Source: CAVCAD01 sp036653735
GTDB taxonomy: Bacteria; Bacillota_I; Bacilli_A; RF39; UBA660
Assembly: GCA_036653735.1 (NCBI GenBank)
Contig: JAVVTI010000016.1
Location: 1 to 17,952 of the forward strand
Direction of reading: 5' to 3'
Length of the DNA: 17,952 nucleotides
Shown: piece after piece, positions 1-5,098 of the stretch
Layout of the letters: each line of letters begins with the position of its first letter
Numbering within the stretch: the first letter of the stretch is position 1
The notes under the pieces: generated by a model
The model's database searches: none
Told to the model about the DNA's origin: nothing
The model's input: the letters and a program-made list of their open reading frames with translations, nothing else
Position numbers and translations under genes: made by a program

Positions 1-551
1 CACATGTTTGGAATCCGAGTCGTGACCAAGCAACATATGTAAATTATGTAGGATCTACTGCTAAAACAGATATAGATGCTTGGTATAACAACAATATAAC
101 TGGTGTAAATAATAGTAAAGTAGCAACATGGAATGTGTGTAACGATAAGAGTGGAACAACGGATTCATATGGAGCAAGGACAAGATTATATACTAATAAA
201 ATGCCACAATTTAAATGTCCAAACGCAAGCGATAATGTAGCCGCCAAAGGTGGTCTATTAACAGCCGACGAAGTAGCTTACGCCGGAGGCGTATTTGTAT
301 CGAACAGCCCGGATTATTATTTATACGACAATGCAAAGAGAAGTGGCGCAGCGGGATTTTGGTGGGTCTCTTCTCCGTATCTTTTCTATGGCAGTGCTTA
401 TGTCTTTGTCGTAAACGGTTTGGACTACCCGGGTTATTTGGCTGATGATAATGTCGATTATCCTGTCGGCTTGCGTGCCGTGATTTCTCTGGCCTCTGAT
501 ACTCTGACAGTATCAGGAAATGGCACTCAAGCGTCACCTTACACAATTTAA
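1..551 (+). CDS. C-terminal part of a DUF6273-like surface protein (5' end outside window)
   Basis: The reading frame is open from the window edge (first full codon at base 3) to TAA at 549-551, so the true start lies upstream; the GTG at 135 is only an internal valine codon. The visible ~182 residues include a YGARTRLY motif, GLLTADEVAYAGG near bases 255-293, a WWVSSP motif at 360-377 and a GLRAVISL motif near the end. This pattern resembles the DUF6273-type/C-type-lectin-like C-termini found on large secreted proteins of gut Bacillota. The function is unknown; surface binding or display is an inference. Base use changes sharply inside the gene: about 47% A at 61-120 but 13% A (16/120) at 361-480. 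The 3' third has many NNC/NNT codons, unlike the rest of the window, and is discussed as a possible DGR variable region. Confidence 0.75.
   Translation, partial: HVWNPSRDQATYVNYVGSTAKTDIDAWYNNNITGVNNSKVATWNVCNDKSGTTDSYGARTRLYTNKMPQFKCPNASDNVAAKGGLLTADEVAYAGGVFVSNSPDYYLYDNAKRSGAAGFWWVSSPYLFYGSAYVFVVNGLDYPGYLADDNVDYPVGLRAVISLASDTLTVSGNGTQASPYTI
360..479 (+). other. candidate DGR variable region (adenine-poor codon run)
   Basis: From codon 366 to codon 477, 32 of 38 codons end in C or T, and the stretch 361-480 has only 16 adenines in 120 bases, against about 28 in 60 a little upstream. In DGRs, template adenines (often AAC/AAT codons) are replaced by random bases, which leaves NNY codons and an A-poor variable region near the 3' end of a C-type-lectin-fold gene. 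The encoded WWVSSP and GLRAVISL motifs bracket the run as constant borders. No template repeat or reverse transcriptase is in the window, so this is a pattern-based inference. Confidence 0.45.
496..516 (+). repeat. 7-bp inverted repeat inside the end of the surface-protein gene
   Basis: CTGATAC (496-502) and GTATCAG (510-516) are perfect inverted repeats around a 7-nt loop. They lie inside the coding region, just after the variable-looking codons. This may be chance or part of a mutagenic-homing target structure. Confidence 0.5.
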
Positions 552-576
552 TGACGAAGGCAGGAAATAAGATATA

Positions 577-600
577 GTTCGGGAAAACCCTTTCCCGAAC
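577..600 (+). repeat. perfect 10-bp hairpin downstream of the surface-protein gene
   Basis: GTTCGGGAAA (577-586) pairs perfectly with TTTCCCGAAC (591-600) around the loop ACCC, 25 nt after the stop codon. No T-tract follows, so it is not a typical intrinsic terminator. A short GC-rich hairpin with a 4-nt loop just after the variable region is a known target element in characterised DGRs such as that of Bordetella phage BPP-1, which makes this hairpin supporting evidence for that reading. Confidence 0.75.
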
Positions 601-720
601 GGTTAAAACTCTCAAGTGCAAGGGATAAACAAGTTTGTGAAGAAGAGTGCTTAGGCTAGTGGTGGGACCACGAAGTTGGCTCACCGCTAGTAGAACCTAG
701 AGCCGCCTGTAGGCGGCCGC
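601..720 (+). ncRNA. GC-rich foldable intergenic region, candidate structured RNA
   Basis: The second half (661-720) is 39/60 G+C in an otherwise very AT-rich window. An 11-bp helix with two G-U pairs can form between 656-666 and 680-690, extended inside by CCA/TGG (668-670/677-679) and outside by TAGG (652-655) with CCTA (696-699). A separate perfect hairpin is GCCGCC (702-707), loop TGTA, GGCGGC (712-717). No open frame of substance covers it on the + strand. The RNA family is not recognised. It could be a standalone RNA, an RNA-level part of the upstream gene, or residue of a mobile element. Confidence 0.4.
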
Positions 721-765
721 GACCCTTTAAATTTGGCTATGCCTTATATCATTAAATAATTTTTA

Positions 766-794
766 TTGCATATAATTAATATTTATGATATGAT
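766..794 (+). promoter_or_regulatory. probable sigma-A promoter for rplS
   Basis: TTGCAT (766-771) and TATGAT (789-794) are separated by exactly 17 nt. The transcript would start around 800, at the foot of the leader hairpin. A perfect TATAAT also lies at 771-776 and would give a start near 783, keeping the whole leader hairpin, but its -35 is poor. Either could be used. Confidence 0.55.
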
Positions 795-797
795 TGT

Positions 798-853
798 CTT
801 GCTTAATCCGATGCATATGTTTATGTATGATTAGTTAAAGCAAGGAAGAGAGG
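798..853 (+). promoter_or_regulatory. hairpin leader of rplS, possible L19 ribosomal-protein leader
   Basis: A long interrupted hairpin lies directly before the rplS ribosome-binding site: CTTGCT (798-803) with AGCAAG (839-844), TAATC (804-808) with GATTA (829-833), and ATGCATA (811-817) with TATGTAT (822-828) around TGTT. The Shine-Dalgarno AGAGG (849-853) begins 4 nt after the stem, 7 nt before the ATG. L19 autoregulatory leaders are known upstream of rplS in Bacillota; the position and shape fit, but family membership was not tested. Confidence 0.5.
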
Positions 854-860
854 TCTAGTT

Positions 861-1199
861 ATGAATTTGATTGATAAGATCAATATGCGTCAAGTTAGAA
901 GTGATATTCCAGAGTTTAGGGTTGGAGACACTGTTAGGGTTGATGTTAAGATTAAAGAAGGAAAAAGAGAAAGATTACAAGCTTTTGAAGGTATTGTAAC
1001 TTCTAGAAAAGGCGGAAGTGTTTCTGAATCTTTTACTGTAAGAAAGAAAAGTGGTAATGTAGCAATTAATAGGGTATTTCCAGTTAATAGTCCACTGCTT
1101 GAAAAGATTACAGTTATTAAAAAAGGTAAAGTTAGAAGAGCTAAGCTTAATTTCCTAAAGAACTTAAAAGGTAATATAAAGATTAAAGAAAGAAATTAG
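861..1199 (+). CDS. rplS: 50S ribosomal protein L19
   Basis: A 112-aa protein of normal L19 length with the family landmarks: PEFRVGDTVRV near residues 18-28, the KEGKRERLQAFEGIV stretch at about 32-46, SFTVRKKSGNVAINRVFPVNSP, and a C-terminal basic KVRRAKLNFL segment. L19 sits at the interface of the 30S and 50S subunits. The ATG at 861 follows AGAGG with 7-nt spacing. In many Bacillota rplS closes the rpsP-khpA-rimM-trmD cluster and is followed by lepB; here lepB does follow, but the upstream neighbour is the surface-protein gene, and rpsP-khpA lie about 9 kb further on. Confidence 0.97.
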   Translation: MNLIDKINMRQVRSDIPEFRVGDTVRVDVKIKEGKRERLQAFEGIVTSRKGGSVSESFTVRKKSGNVAINRVFPVNSPLLEKITVIKKGKVRRAKLNFLKNLKGNIKIKERN

Positions 1200-1218
1200 G
1201 TTTATACCTAATTTTTTT
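1193..1218 (+). terminator. weak intrinsic terminator or attenuator at the end of rplS
   Basis: AAATTAGGT (1193-1201) and ACCTAATTT (1206-1214) form a 9-bp stem around TTAT and run into a T-tract ending at 1218. The stem contains the rplS stop codon. It is AT-rich, so read-through into lepB is likely, leaving lepB at a lower level than L19. Confidence 0.55.
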
Positions 1219-1232
1219 AAAGGAGAACTTAT

Positions 1233-1718
1233 ATGAAAGATAAGATTAAGAATATTCTTGTTTATGTATTTATATTTATTTTAGTTGTTCTTATAAGAAC
1301 ATTTATAGTATCACCAGCTAGAGTTAAAGGTGAATCTATGGAACCTACTCTAAAAAATAAAGAGTTTGTATTTGTTAATAAGATAGATGGTATTATGAAT
1401 AATATAAATAGGTTTGATATAGTAGTTATTAAAGAGAATAATGAGTATTTAATTAAACGTGTTATAGGTATGGAAGAAGAGAAAGTAGAGTATTTAGATA
1501 ATGTTTTATACATTAATAATAAAGCGGTAAAGACTCCTATAGATTTTGAAGCAACTGCTGACTTTGTATATAATGTTCCAAAAGATTCTTATTATTGTTT
1601 AGGTGATAATAGAGATATATCTAAGGATAGTAGATGGTTTGGACCTTTTGGTAGTAAGAATATTAAAGGTACTGTTAATGTAGTGTTTTTTCCTTTCACA
1701 AGGATTAGAGAAGTATAA
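1233..1718 (+). CDS. lepB: signal peptidase I
   Basis: A 161-aa type I signal peptidase of the short Gram-positive form. It cleaves signal peptides from exported proteins on the outer face of the membrane. One N-terminal membrane helix covers about residues 8-26. The catalytic serine is Ser35 in GESMEPTL and the catalytic lysine is Lys75 in LIKRVIG; the conserved GDNRDISKDSRWFG box is at 124-137. The ATG at 1233 follows AAGGAG (1220-1225) with 7-nt spacing. It is 33 bp after rplS, the usual arrangement, with a weak terminator hairpin between. Lysine codons are 6 AAG and 10 AAA, typical of the native part of this window. Confidence 0.96.
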   Translation: MKDKIKNILVYVFIFILVVLIRTFIVSPARVKGESMEPTLKNKEFVFVNKIDGIMNNINRFDIVVIKENNEYLIKRVIGMEEEKVEYLDNVLYINNKAVKTPIDFEATADFVYNVPKDSYYCLGDNRDISKDSRWFGPFGSKNIKGTVNVVFFPFTRIREV

Positions 1719-1736
1719 ATTTTATAGGAGGATGTT

Positions 1737-2108
1737 ATGAATAATAGATATTTATGTAATAAAGAGATTCTTAAGTACTTACCTAATTATTATAATATAG
1801 CAGATGCTTGTTTTAAGAGTAGTGATGATATATCTTATAAGCTTATAAGTATATATGAAGAATATATTTTTTCTATAGATATTACTAATAAGGAAGACTG
1901 CATAAGGGCTAAGTCTATAGATAAGTTAATGAATAGGTATCTAATAGATTTTGAGTTTAGGAAAGAAATAGTAAGTAATCTATCTAGAATTAAAGTAAAG
2001 AAGTCTGAGGATAATATTGTTCTTGGTATAGTAAAGGGTCTTATTAATTTATATGATAAATATTTAGATGAATATACTAAGATTATATATATACCTAAGT
2101 GGATATAA
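1737..2108 (+). CDS. uncharacterised small helical protein in the lepB operon
   Basis: A 123-aa protein that I do not recognise. It is rich in Ile, Lys, Asp, Tyr and Asn, has no signal peptide and no convincing membrane segment, and looks mainly helical. Near the C-terminus there is an amphipathic stretch with IVKGLINLYDKYLDEY. The start is well supported: AGGAGG (1726-1731) lies 5 nt before the ATG. It is 18 bp after lepB and 6 bp before the next membrane-protein gene, so the three are probably co-transcribed. A role linked to export or envelope processes is only suggested by location. Confidence 0.7.
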   Translation: MNNRYLCNKEILKYLPNYYNIADACFKSSDDISYKLISIYEEYIFSIDITNKEDCIRAKSIDKLMNRYLIDFEFRKEIVSNLSRIKVKKSEDNIVLGIVKGLINLYDKYLDEYTKIIYIPKWI

Positions 2109-2114
2109 GTACAT

Positions 2115-2996
2115 ATGAAATATATTAAAGTATTACTTAATTATACTGGTATTATATTAAGTACTTTATGTGCTTTTATTATATTTATATTATGTTTCTT
2201 TTATATTAGTTTAGATGTATCTAAGAAGGTTGTATCTAAGGATAATGTTAATATGTTAATAAGGGATGTTAATATACTTAAACTACCTTTAAAGGACTTT
2301 ATAACTACTAATGAAGAAACTACTATAGAAGATTATATATATAATAAGGCTCATAGTGTAGGTGTGTCTAAAGAAGTTATATCTAATATACTAAATGATA
2401 GTGATTATATAAATCTTATATCTTCTTATATAAGTTCTTATTCTTTTTATATATTAAAGGGTACTAAGATGCCTATAGTTAAATCTAGTACTTTTATTAA
2501 TATATTTAATAATAATAAAAATGATATAGAAAGTAGTATAGGTAGACCCTTAAGTGATAAAGAAGTATTAAGTACTAAGAAGTATATAGAAACTATTACT
2601 AATGAATTTAATAGTTATATAAAAAGAAGTACTCCTAAGAACATGATATATTTAAATTACTTATTTAGTGGTTCTGCTAAAATAGCATGTATATGTGGTA
2701 TTATACTATGCATTATATTAATAGGATTTTTAAGACTTAATTTCTATAGTATGTTTATTTATTCTAGTTTCCCTATGTTTATATGTGGATTAGTATTTGC
2801 TTTATCATCTGCTGCTAAAACTCCTATTAATGATCTTATTAATGCTAATAATACTTTAGTACTAAGATTAATAGATATAATAGGTAATAATATATTTAAT
2901 AACTTATTCTTTAGTGGAGTTTTATTAATAGTTATATCTTTAATATTTTATTGTATAGGTTTCTATATTAGAAATAAGACAAGTATAAGCTCTTAA
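2115..2996 (+). CDS. uncharacterised four-helix membrane protein
   Basis: A 293-aa membrane protein of unknown function. Predicted membrane segments by eye are residues ~8-33, ~188-206, ~212-230 and ~258-284. The ~150 residues between the first and second helices are polar and probably form one extracytoplasmic domain. No catalytic motif is visible. The ATG at 2115 is 6 bp after the preceding stop and has no good Shine-Dalgarno sequence, which suggests translational coupling to the gene before it. About half of the lysine codons are AAG, as in other native genes of this window. Confidence 0.7.
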   Translation: MKYIKVLLNYTGIILSTLCAFIIFILCFFYISLDVSKKVVSKDNVNMLIRDVNILKLPLKDFITTNEETTIEDYIYNKAHSVGVSKEVISNILNDSDYINLISSYISSYSFYILKGTKMPIVKSSTFINIFNNNKNDIESSIGRPLSDKEVLSTKKYIETITNEFNSYIKRSTPKNMIYLNYLFSGSAKIACICGIILCIILIGFLRLNFYSMFIYSSFPMFICGLVFALSSAAKTPINDLINANNTLVLRLIDIIGNNIFNNLFFSGVLLIVISLIFYCIGFYIRNKTSISS

Positions 2997-3033
2997 ATAT
3001 TAAATATTCATAATATACTAAAGAGGTATATAA

Positions 3034-3756
3034 ATGAATAATAAACAAAAACAAATGCAATTAAAATACTTAGGATATTATGTAGGACAAATAGATGGAT
3101 CTATTGGTTCTATTACTAAAAGAAGTATTAAAGTATTTCAAAAGTCTTACAATTTAAATATAGATGGTATATTTGGTTCTTTAACTATATCTAAAAGTAT
3201 TATAGTATGGAAGGATATACAAAGATTACTTAATAAGTATAATAATTCTAGTATTATAGAGGATGGATATGTTGGTAATAATACTATTACACAAATAAAG
3301 ATATTTCAAGCTAATAATTTATTAGCTATTGATGGTATATGTGGTATTAAAACTAGAAATAAACTCTATGAGTATGATAAACCTATCATAGTAAATGATG
3401 ATATATGTAATTTTAGTACTATAAAAAATTTTAAAAGAAATGAGTTTATTTGTGGTTGTAGAGGTAAGTATTGTAATGGCTTTCCTACTGAAATGAAACA
3501 AAGTGTAGTTGATGTAGCTGATAGAGCAAGACAATACTTTAATAAACCTGCAACTGTATCTAGTGGGTTAAGGTGTCAAGTATTTAATGATTCTTTAGCT
3601 AGAAGTATAAAGGATTCCCTACATATTAAAGGTAAGGCAATAGACATGTCTATTGCTGGAATAAGTGGTAAAGAACTATATAACTATTTGTTACTTCAAA
3701 AAGAAGTAAGATATGTTTATATAATAGAAGGATCATGGGTACACTTTAATACATAA
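3034..3756 (+). CDS. peptidoglycan-binding protein with M15-type D-Ala-D-Ala carboxypeptidase domain
   Basis: A 240-aa cell-wall hydrolase. Two PG_binding_1-like repeats occupy residues ~6-60 (YVGQIDGSIG, FQKSYNL, IDGIFG) and ~60-115 (EDGYVGNNT, FQANNLLAIDGICG). The C-terminal half resembles the Peptidase_M15_3 family: VSSGLRCQVFND at 175-186, probable zinc ligands His197 and Asp204 in HIKGKAID, and His237 in WVHFN. Cys140, Cys142, Cys147 and Cys181 may bind a second metal or stabilise the fold. There is no signal peptide, so export needs a non-classical route or lysis, as for phage endolysins. AAGAGG (3021-3026) precedes the ATG by 7 nt. It could be a domesticated endolysin; no phage genes lie nearby. 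Confidence 0.85.
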   Translation: MNNKQKQMQLKYLGYYVGQIDGSIGSITKRSIKVFQKSYNLNIDGIFGSLTISKSIIVWKDIQRLLNKYNNSSIIEDGYVGNNTITQIKIFQANNLLAIDGICGIKTRNKLYEYDKPIIVNDDICNFSTIKNFKRNEFICGCRGKYCNGFPTEMKQSVVDVADRARQYFNKPATVSSGLRCQVFNDSLARSIKDSLHIKGKAIDMSIAGISGKELYNYLLLQKEVRYVYIIEGSWVHFNT

Positions 3757-3852
3757 TGATTAAATATAGGGTTGTTCTATTAATAAAAAAAGTATATAAT
3801 ATTATTTAGCAGGTGATGCTAATGTGTCTTTGTAGCTCAGATGGATAGAGCA
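3757..3852 (+). repeat. direct repeat copy A (promoter and 5' part of tRNA-Arg)
   Basis: These 96 bases match 4913-5008 with six differences and no gaps, at an offset of exactly 1156 bp. The repeat starts right after the M15 gene stop codon, covers the tRNA promoter and runs to just before the anticodon stem. The rest of the two tRNA genes differs in the stems. Confidence 0.9.
3772..3800 (+). promoter_or_regulatory. promoter of tRNA-Arg copy A
   Basis: TTGTTC (3772-3777), a 17-nt spacer and a perfect TATAAT (3795-3800). The start would be near 3807, about 19 nt before the mature tRNA end. Confidence 0.75.
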
Positions 3853-3902
3853 ACCCCCTCCTAAGGGGTAGGTCGGAAGTTCAAGTCTTCTCAAGGACAC
3901 CA
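3826..3902 (+). tRNA. tRNA-Arg (anticodon CCT), copy A
   Basis: A 77-nt cloverleaf with encoded CCA. Acceptor GTCTTTG (3826-3832) pairs with CAAGGAC, the D-stem is GCTC/GAGC, and the anticodon stem ACCCC/GGGGT closes the loop CTCCTAA with anticodon CCT at 3860-3862. The T-stem GGAAG/CTTCT closes a TTCAAGT loop. It reads AGG codons. It has a good promoter upstream and an intrinsic terminator 12 nt downstream. Confidence 0.95.
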
Positions 3903-3914
3903 TAAAGTTATACT

Positions 3915-3936
3915 GCCCGTATTTGCGGGCTTTTTT
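3915..3936 (+). terminator. intrinsic terminator after tRNA-Arg copy A
   Basis: GCCCG (3915-3919) and CGGGC (3926-3930) form the stem around TATTTG, followed directly by six T (3931-3936). Confidence 0.9.
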
Positions 3937-3967
3937 AATATATAAATCTATATTAGTATAAATGTTA

Positions 3968-3995
3968 TTATTAAAAGTTTAAATTATGATATAAT
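3968..3995 (+). promoter_or_regulatory. probable extended -10 promoter for the HD-domain gene
   Basis: TGATATAAT (3987-3995) is a perfect TATAAT with an extended TGn. A modest -35, TTATTA (3968-3973), lies 16 nt upstream. Transcription from about 4002 would give a ~110-nt leader containing the hairpin at 4024-4049. Confidence 0.5.
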
Positions 3996-4023
3996 TAATA
4001 AAAAAGAAAAAAGAAATTTATTC

Positions 4024-4049
4024 GACTTATGCGACATATCGTATAAGTC
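4024..4049 (+). promoter_or_regulatory. palindrome/hairpin in the leader of the HD-domain gene
   Basis: GACTTATGCGA (4024-4034) pairs with TCGTATAAGTC (4039-4049) around CATA, with a single G-U pair in RNA (one mismatch as a DNA palindrome). It lies between the probable start of transcription and the gene. No T-tract follows, so an operator or an RNA control element is more likely than a terminator. Confidence 0.5.
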
Positions 4050-4112
4050 AACTACAATGGAAAACAATCTACATTCATCAAGACTTTTTTATAAAAATGG
4101 AGTGTGAAAATA

Positions 4113-4745
4113 ATGAAATTAAATAGTGATGAAGCATATAGGCTCTTAATGGAAGCAAAAGAAATAAATGATGGTGGATATATTGAACATTCAATAAGAG
4201 TTGGTGAAGCATCAGCAAGAATTGCACAAGAGTTGAAACTGGATTCTGATAAAGCTAGAGCACTTGGATATATTCATGATATTGGAAAAAGATTTAGAGA
4301 ACCGTTTTCTAGTCATGCAGCAAAAGGATATGAATATCTTATAAGTTTAGGCGTAGACGAAGAATATGCAAATGTTTGTCTAACACATTCATATTTAAAT
4401 AATGATATAGATTGTACAGCGGCTGGTGTTGTAAGTCCTGAAACATACAAATATGATTTTAGAAGAGAATTTATAAAAAATCATATATATACATTGAATG
4501 AAAAAATAATTAATTTATGTGATCTAATGTGTACTAATGAATTTCTAATTCTTGAGGAAAGATTAATAGAAATAATGACTAGAAGAGGTACTGATACTAA
4601 TACACAATATCGTGTGACTGAAGCAATTAAATTAAAACAGGAATTTGATGAATTATTAGGTTATAGTGTTTATTTATTATTTCCAGAAATACAGCAAAGA
4701 ATGTTCGAAGCTCCTAAAGCATTAAAATATAGGTTACCTTGTTGA
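4113..4745 (+). CDS. HD-domain phosphohydrolase
   Basis: A 210-aa HD-superfamily metal-dependent phosphohydrolase. The visible ligands are His26, the His55-Asp56 pair in YIHDIGKR, His68, His92 and Asp137 in NLCDLM, so the metal site appears complete. The substrate is not known; relatives act on nucleotides or cyclic dinucleotides. I place the start at ATG 4113, 10 nt after GGAG (4099-4102), rather than the GTG at 4104, which is only 1 nt from that GGAG. It stands alone between the two tRNA-Arg genes. All 13 of its lysine codons are AAA, in contrast to the mixed AAA/AAG use of lepB and other flanking genes, which suggests a different origin. Confidence 0.85.
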   Translation: MKLNSDEAYRLLMEAKEINDGGYIEHSIRVGEASARIAQELKLDSDKARALGYIHDIGKRFREPFSSHAAKGYEYLISLGVDEEYANVCLTHSYLNNDIDCTAAGVVSPETYKYDFRREFIKNHIYTLNEKIINLCDLMCTNEFLILEERLIEIMTRRGTDTNTQYRVTEAIKLKQEFDELLGYSVYLLFPEIQQRMFEAPKALKYRLPC

Positions 4746-4912
4746 TTTAAATAATTGAATTGAACTTTAAAAATATAGACCATGTATAATATAGTGGTCT
4801 CCGTTGGTGTCAAAAAGTTTTGGCTAAAAATCCTATAACGTTTAAATTAACTAAATATACCTGTATCATTTACTAAGTAACTGTAATATATCCAAAACTA
4901 TTTTACGCTATC
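4746..4912 (+). other. gene-free stretch with inverted repeats
   Basis: No ORF or clear promoter. AGACCA (4777-4782) and TGGTCT (4795-4800) can form a short hairpin after the HD gene but without a T-tract. AGTTTTGG (4816-4823) and CCAAAACT (4892-4899) are perfect 8-bp inverted repeats 68 nt apart. The role is unknown. Confidence 0.35.
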
Positions 4913-5008
4913 TGATTAAATATGGGGCTATTCTATTAATAAAAAAGGTATATAACATTATTTAGCAGGTGATGCTAATGTGTCTTTGTAGCTCAGTTGG
5001 ATAGAGCA
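4913..5008 (+). repeat. direct repeat copy B (upstream region and 5' part of tRNA-Arg)
   Basis: Second copy of the 96-bp repeat at 3757-3852. Three of the six differences fall in promoter hexamers: the -35 equivalent is CTATTC (4928-4933) instead of TTGTTC and the -10 is TATAAC (4951-4956) instead of TATAAT. Confidence 0.9.
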
Positions 5009-5058
5009 CTTTCCTCCTAAGAAAGGGGTCGGACGTTCAAATCGTCTCGGGGACACCA
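4982..5058 (+). tRNA. tRNA-Arg (anticodon CCT), copy B
   Basis: A 77-nt cloverleaf with encoded CCA. Acceptor GTCTTTG pairs with CGGGGAC using three G-U pairs. The anticodon stem CTTTC/GAAAG closes CTCCTAA with anticodon CCT (5016-5018), and the T-stem GGACG/CGTCT closes TTCAAAT. The decoding is the same as copy A, but the anticodon stem, variable loop and T-stem differ while the 5' third is nearly identical. Its promoter is weaker than that of copy A. Confidence 0.94.
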
Positions 5059-5071
5059 AATTTTGTATTTA

Positions 5072-5098
5072 AAAAGGTATTACTTGTGAATACCTTTT
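5072..5098. terminator. bidirectional terminator between tRNA-Arg B and the lysR gene
   Basis: AAAAGGTATT (5072-5081) and AATACCTTTT (5089-5098) are a perfect 10-bp stem with a 7-nt loop. On the - strand the stem ends in a run of T, fitting the convergent lysR gene, whose stop codon (5080-5082) lies inside it. On the + strand it also ends in TTTTGTT. Confidence 0.7.

Noticed and set aside
577..600. Intrinsic terminator of the surface-protein gene
   Set aside because: The hairpin is perfect but is followed by GGTTAAAACT, not a T-tract.
211..684. 157-codon frame on the - strand
   Set aside because: It lies antisense to the surface-protein gene, is very rich in Arg/His/Leu, and has no ribosome-binding site; it is a shadow of the GC-richer variable-looking region.
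601..730. Group II intron end or TnpB/IscB guide RNA
   Set aside because: No domain V pattern with a GAAA loop, no GTGCG-type start, and no linked ORF was seen.
552..860. DGR template repeat next to the variable region
   Set aside because: Nothing here resembles bases 360-551; the template, if any, is outside the window.
4104..4112. GTG 4104 as start of the HD-domain gene
   Set aside because: It is only 1 nt from the GGAG motif; ATG 4113 has a workable 10-nt spacing.
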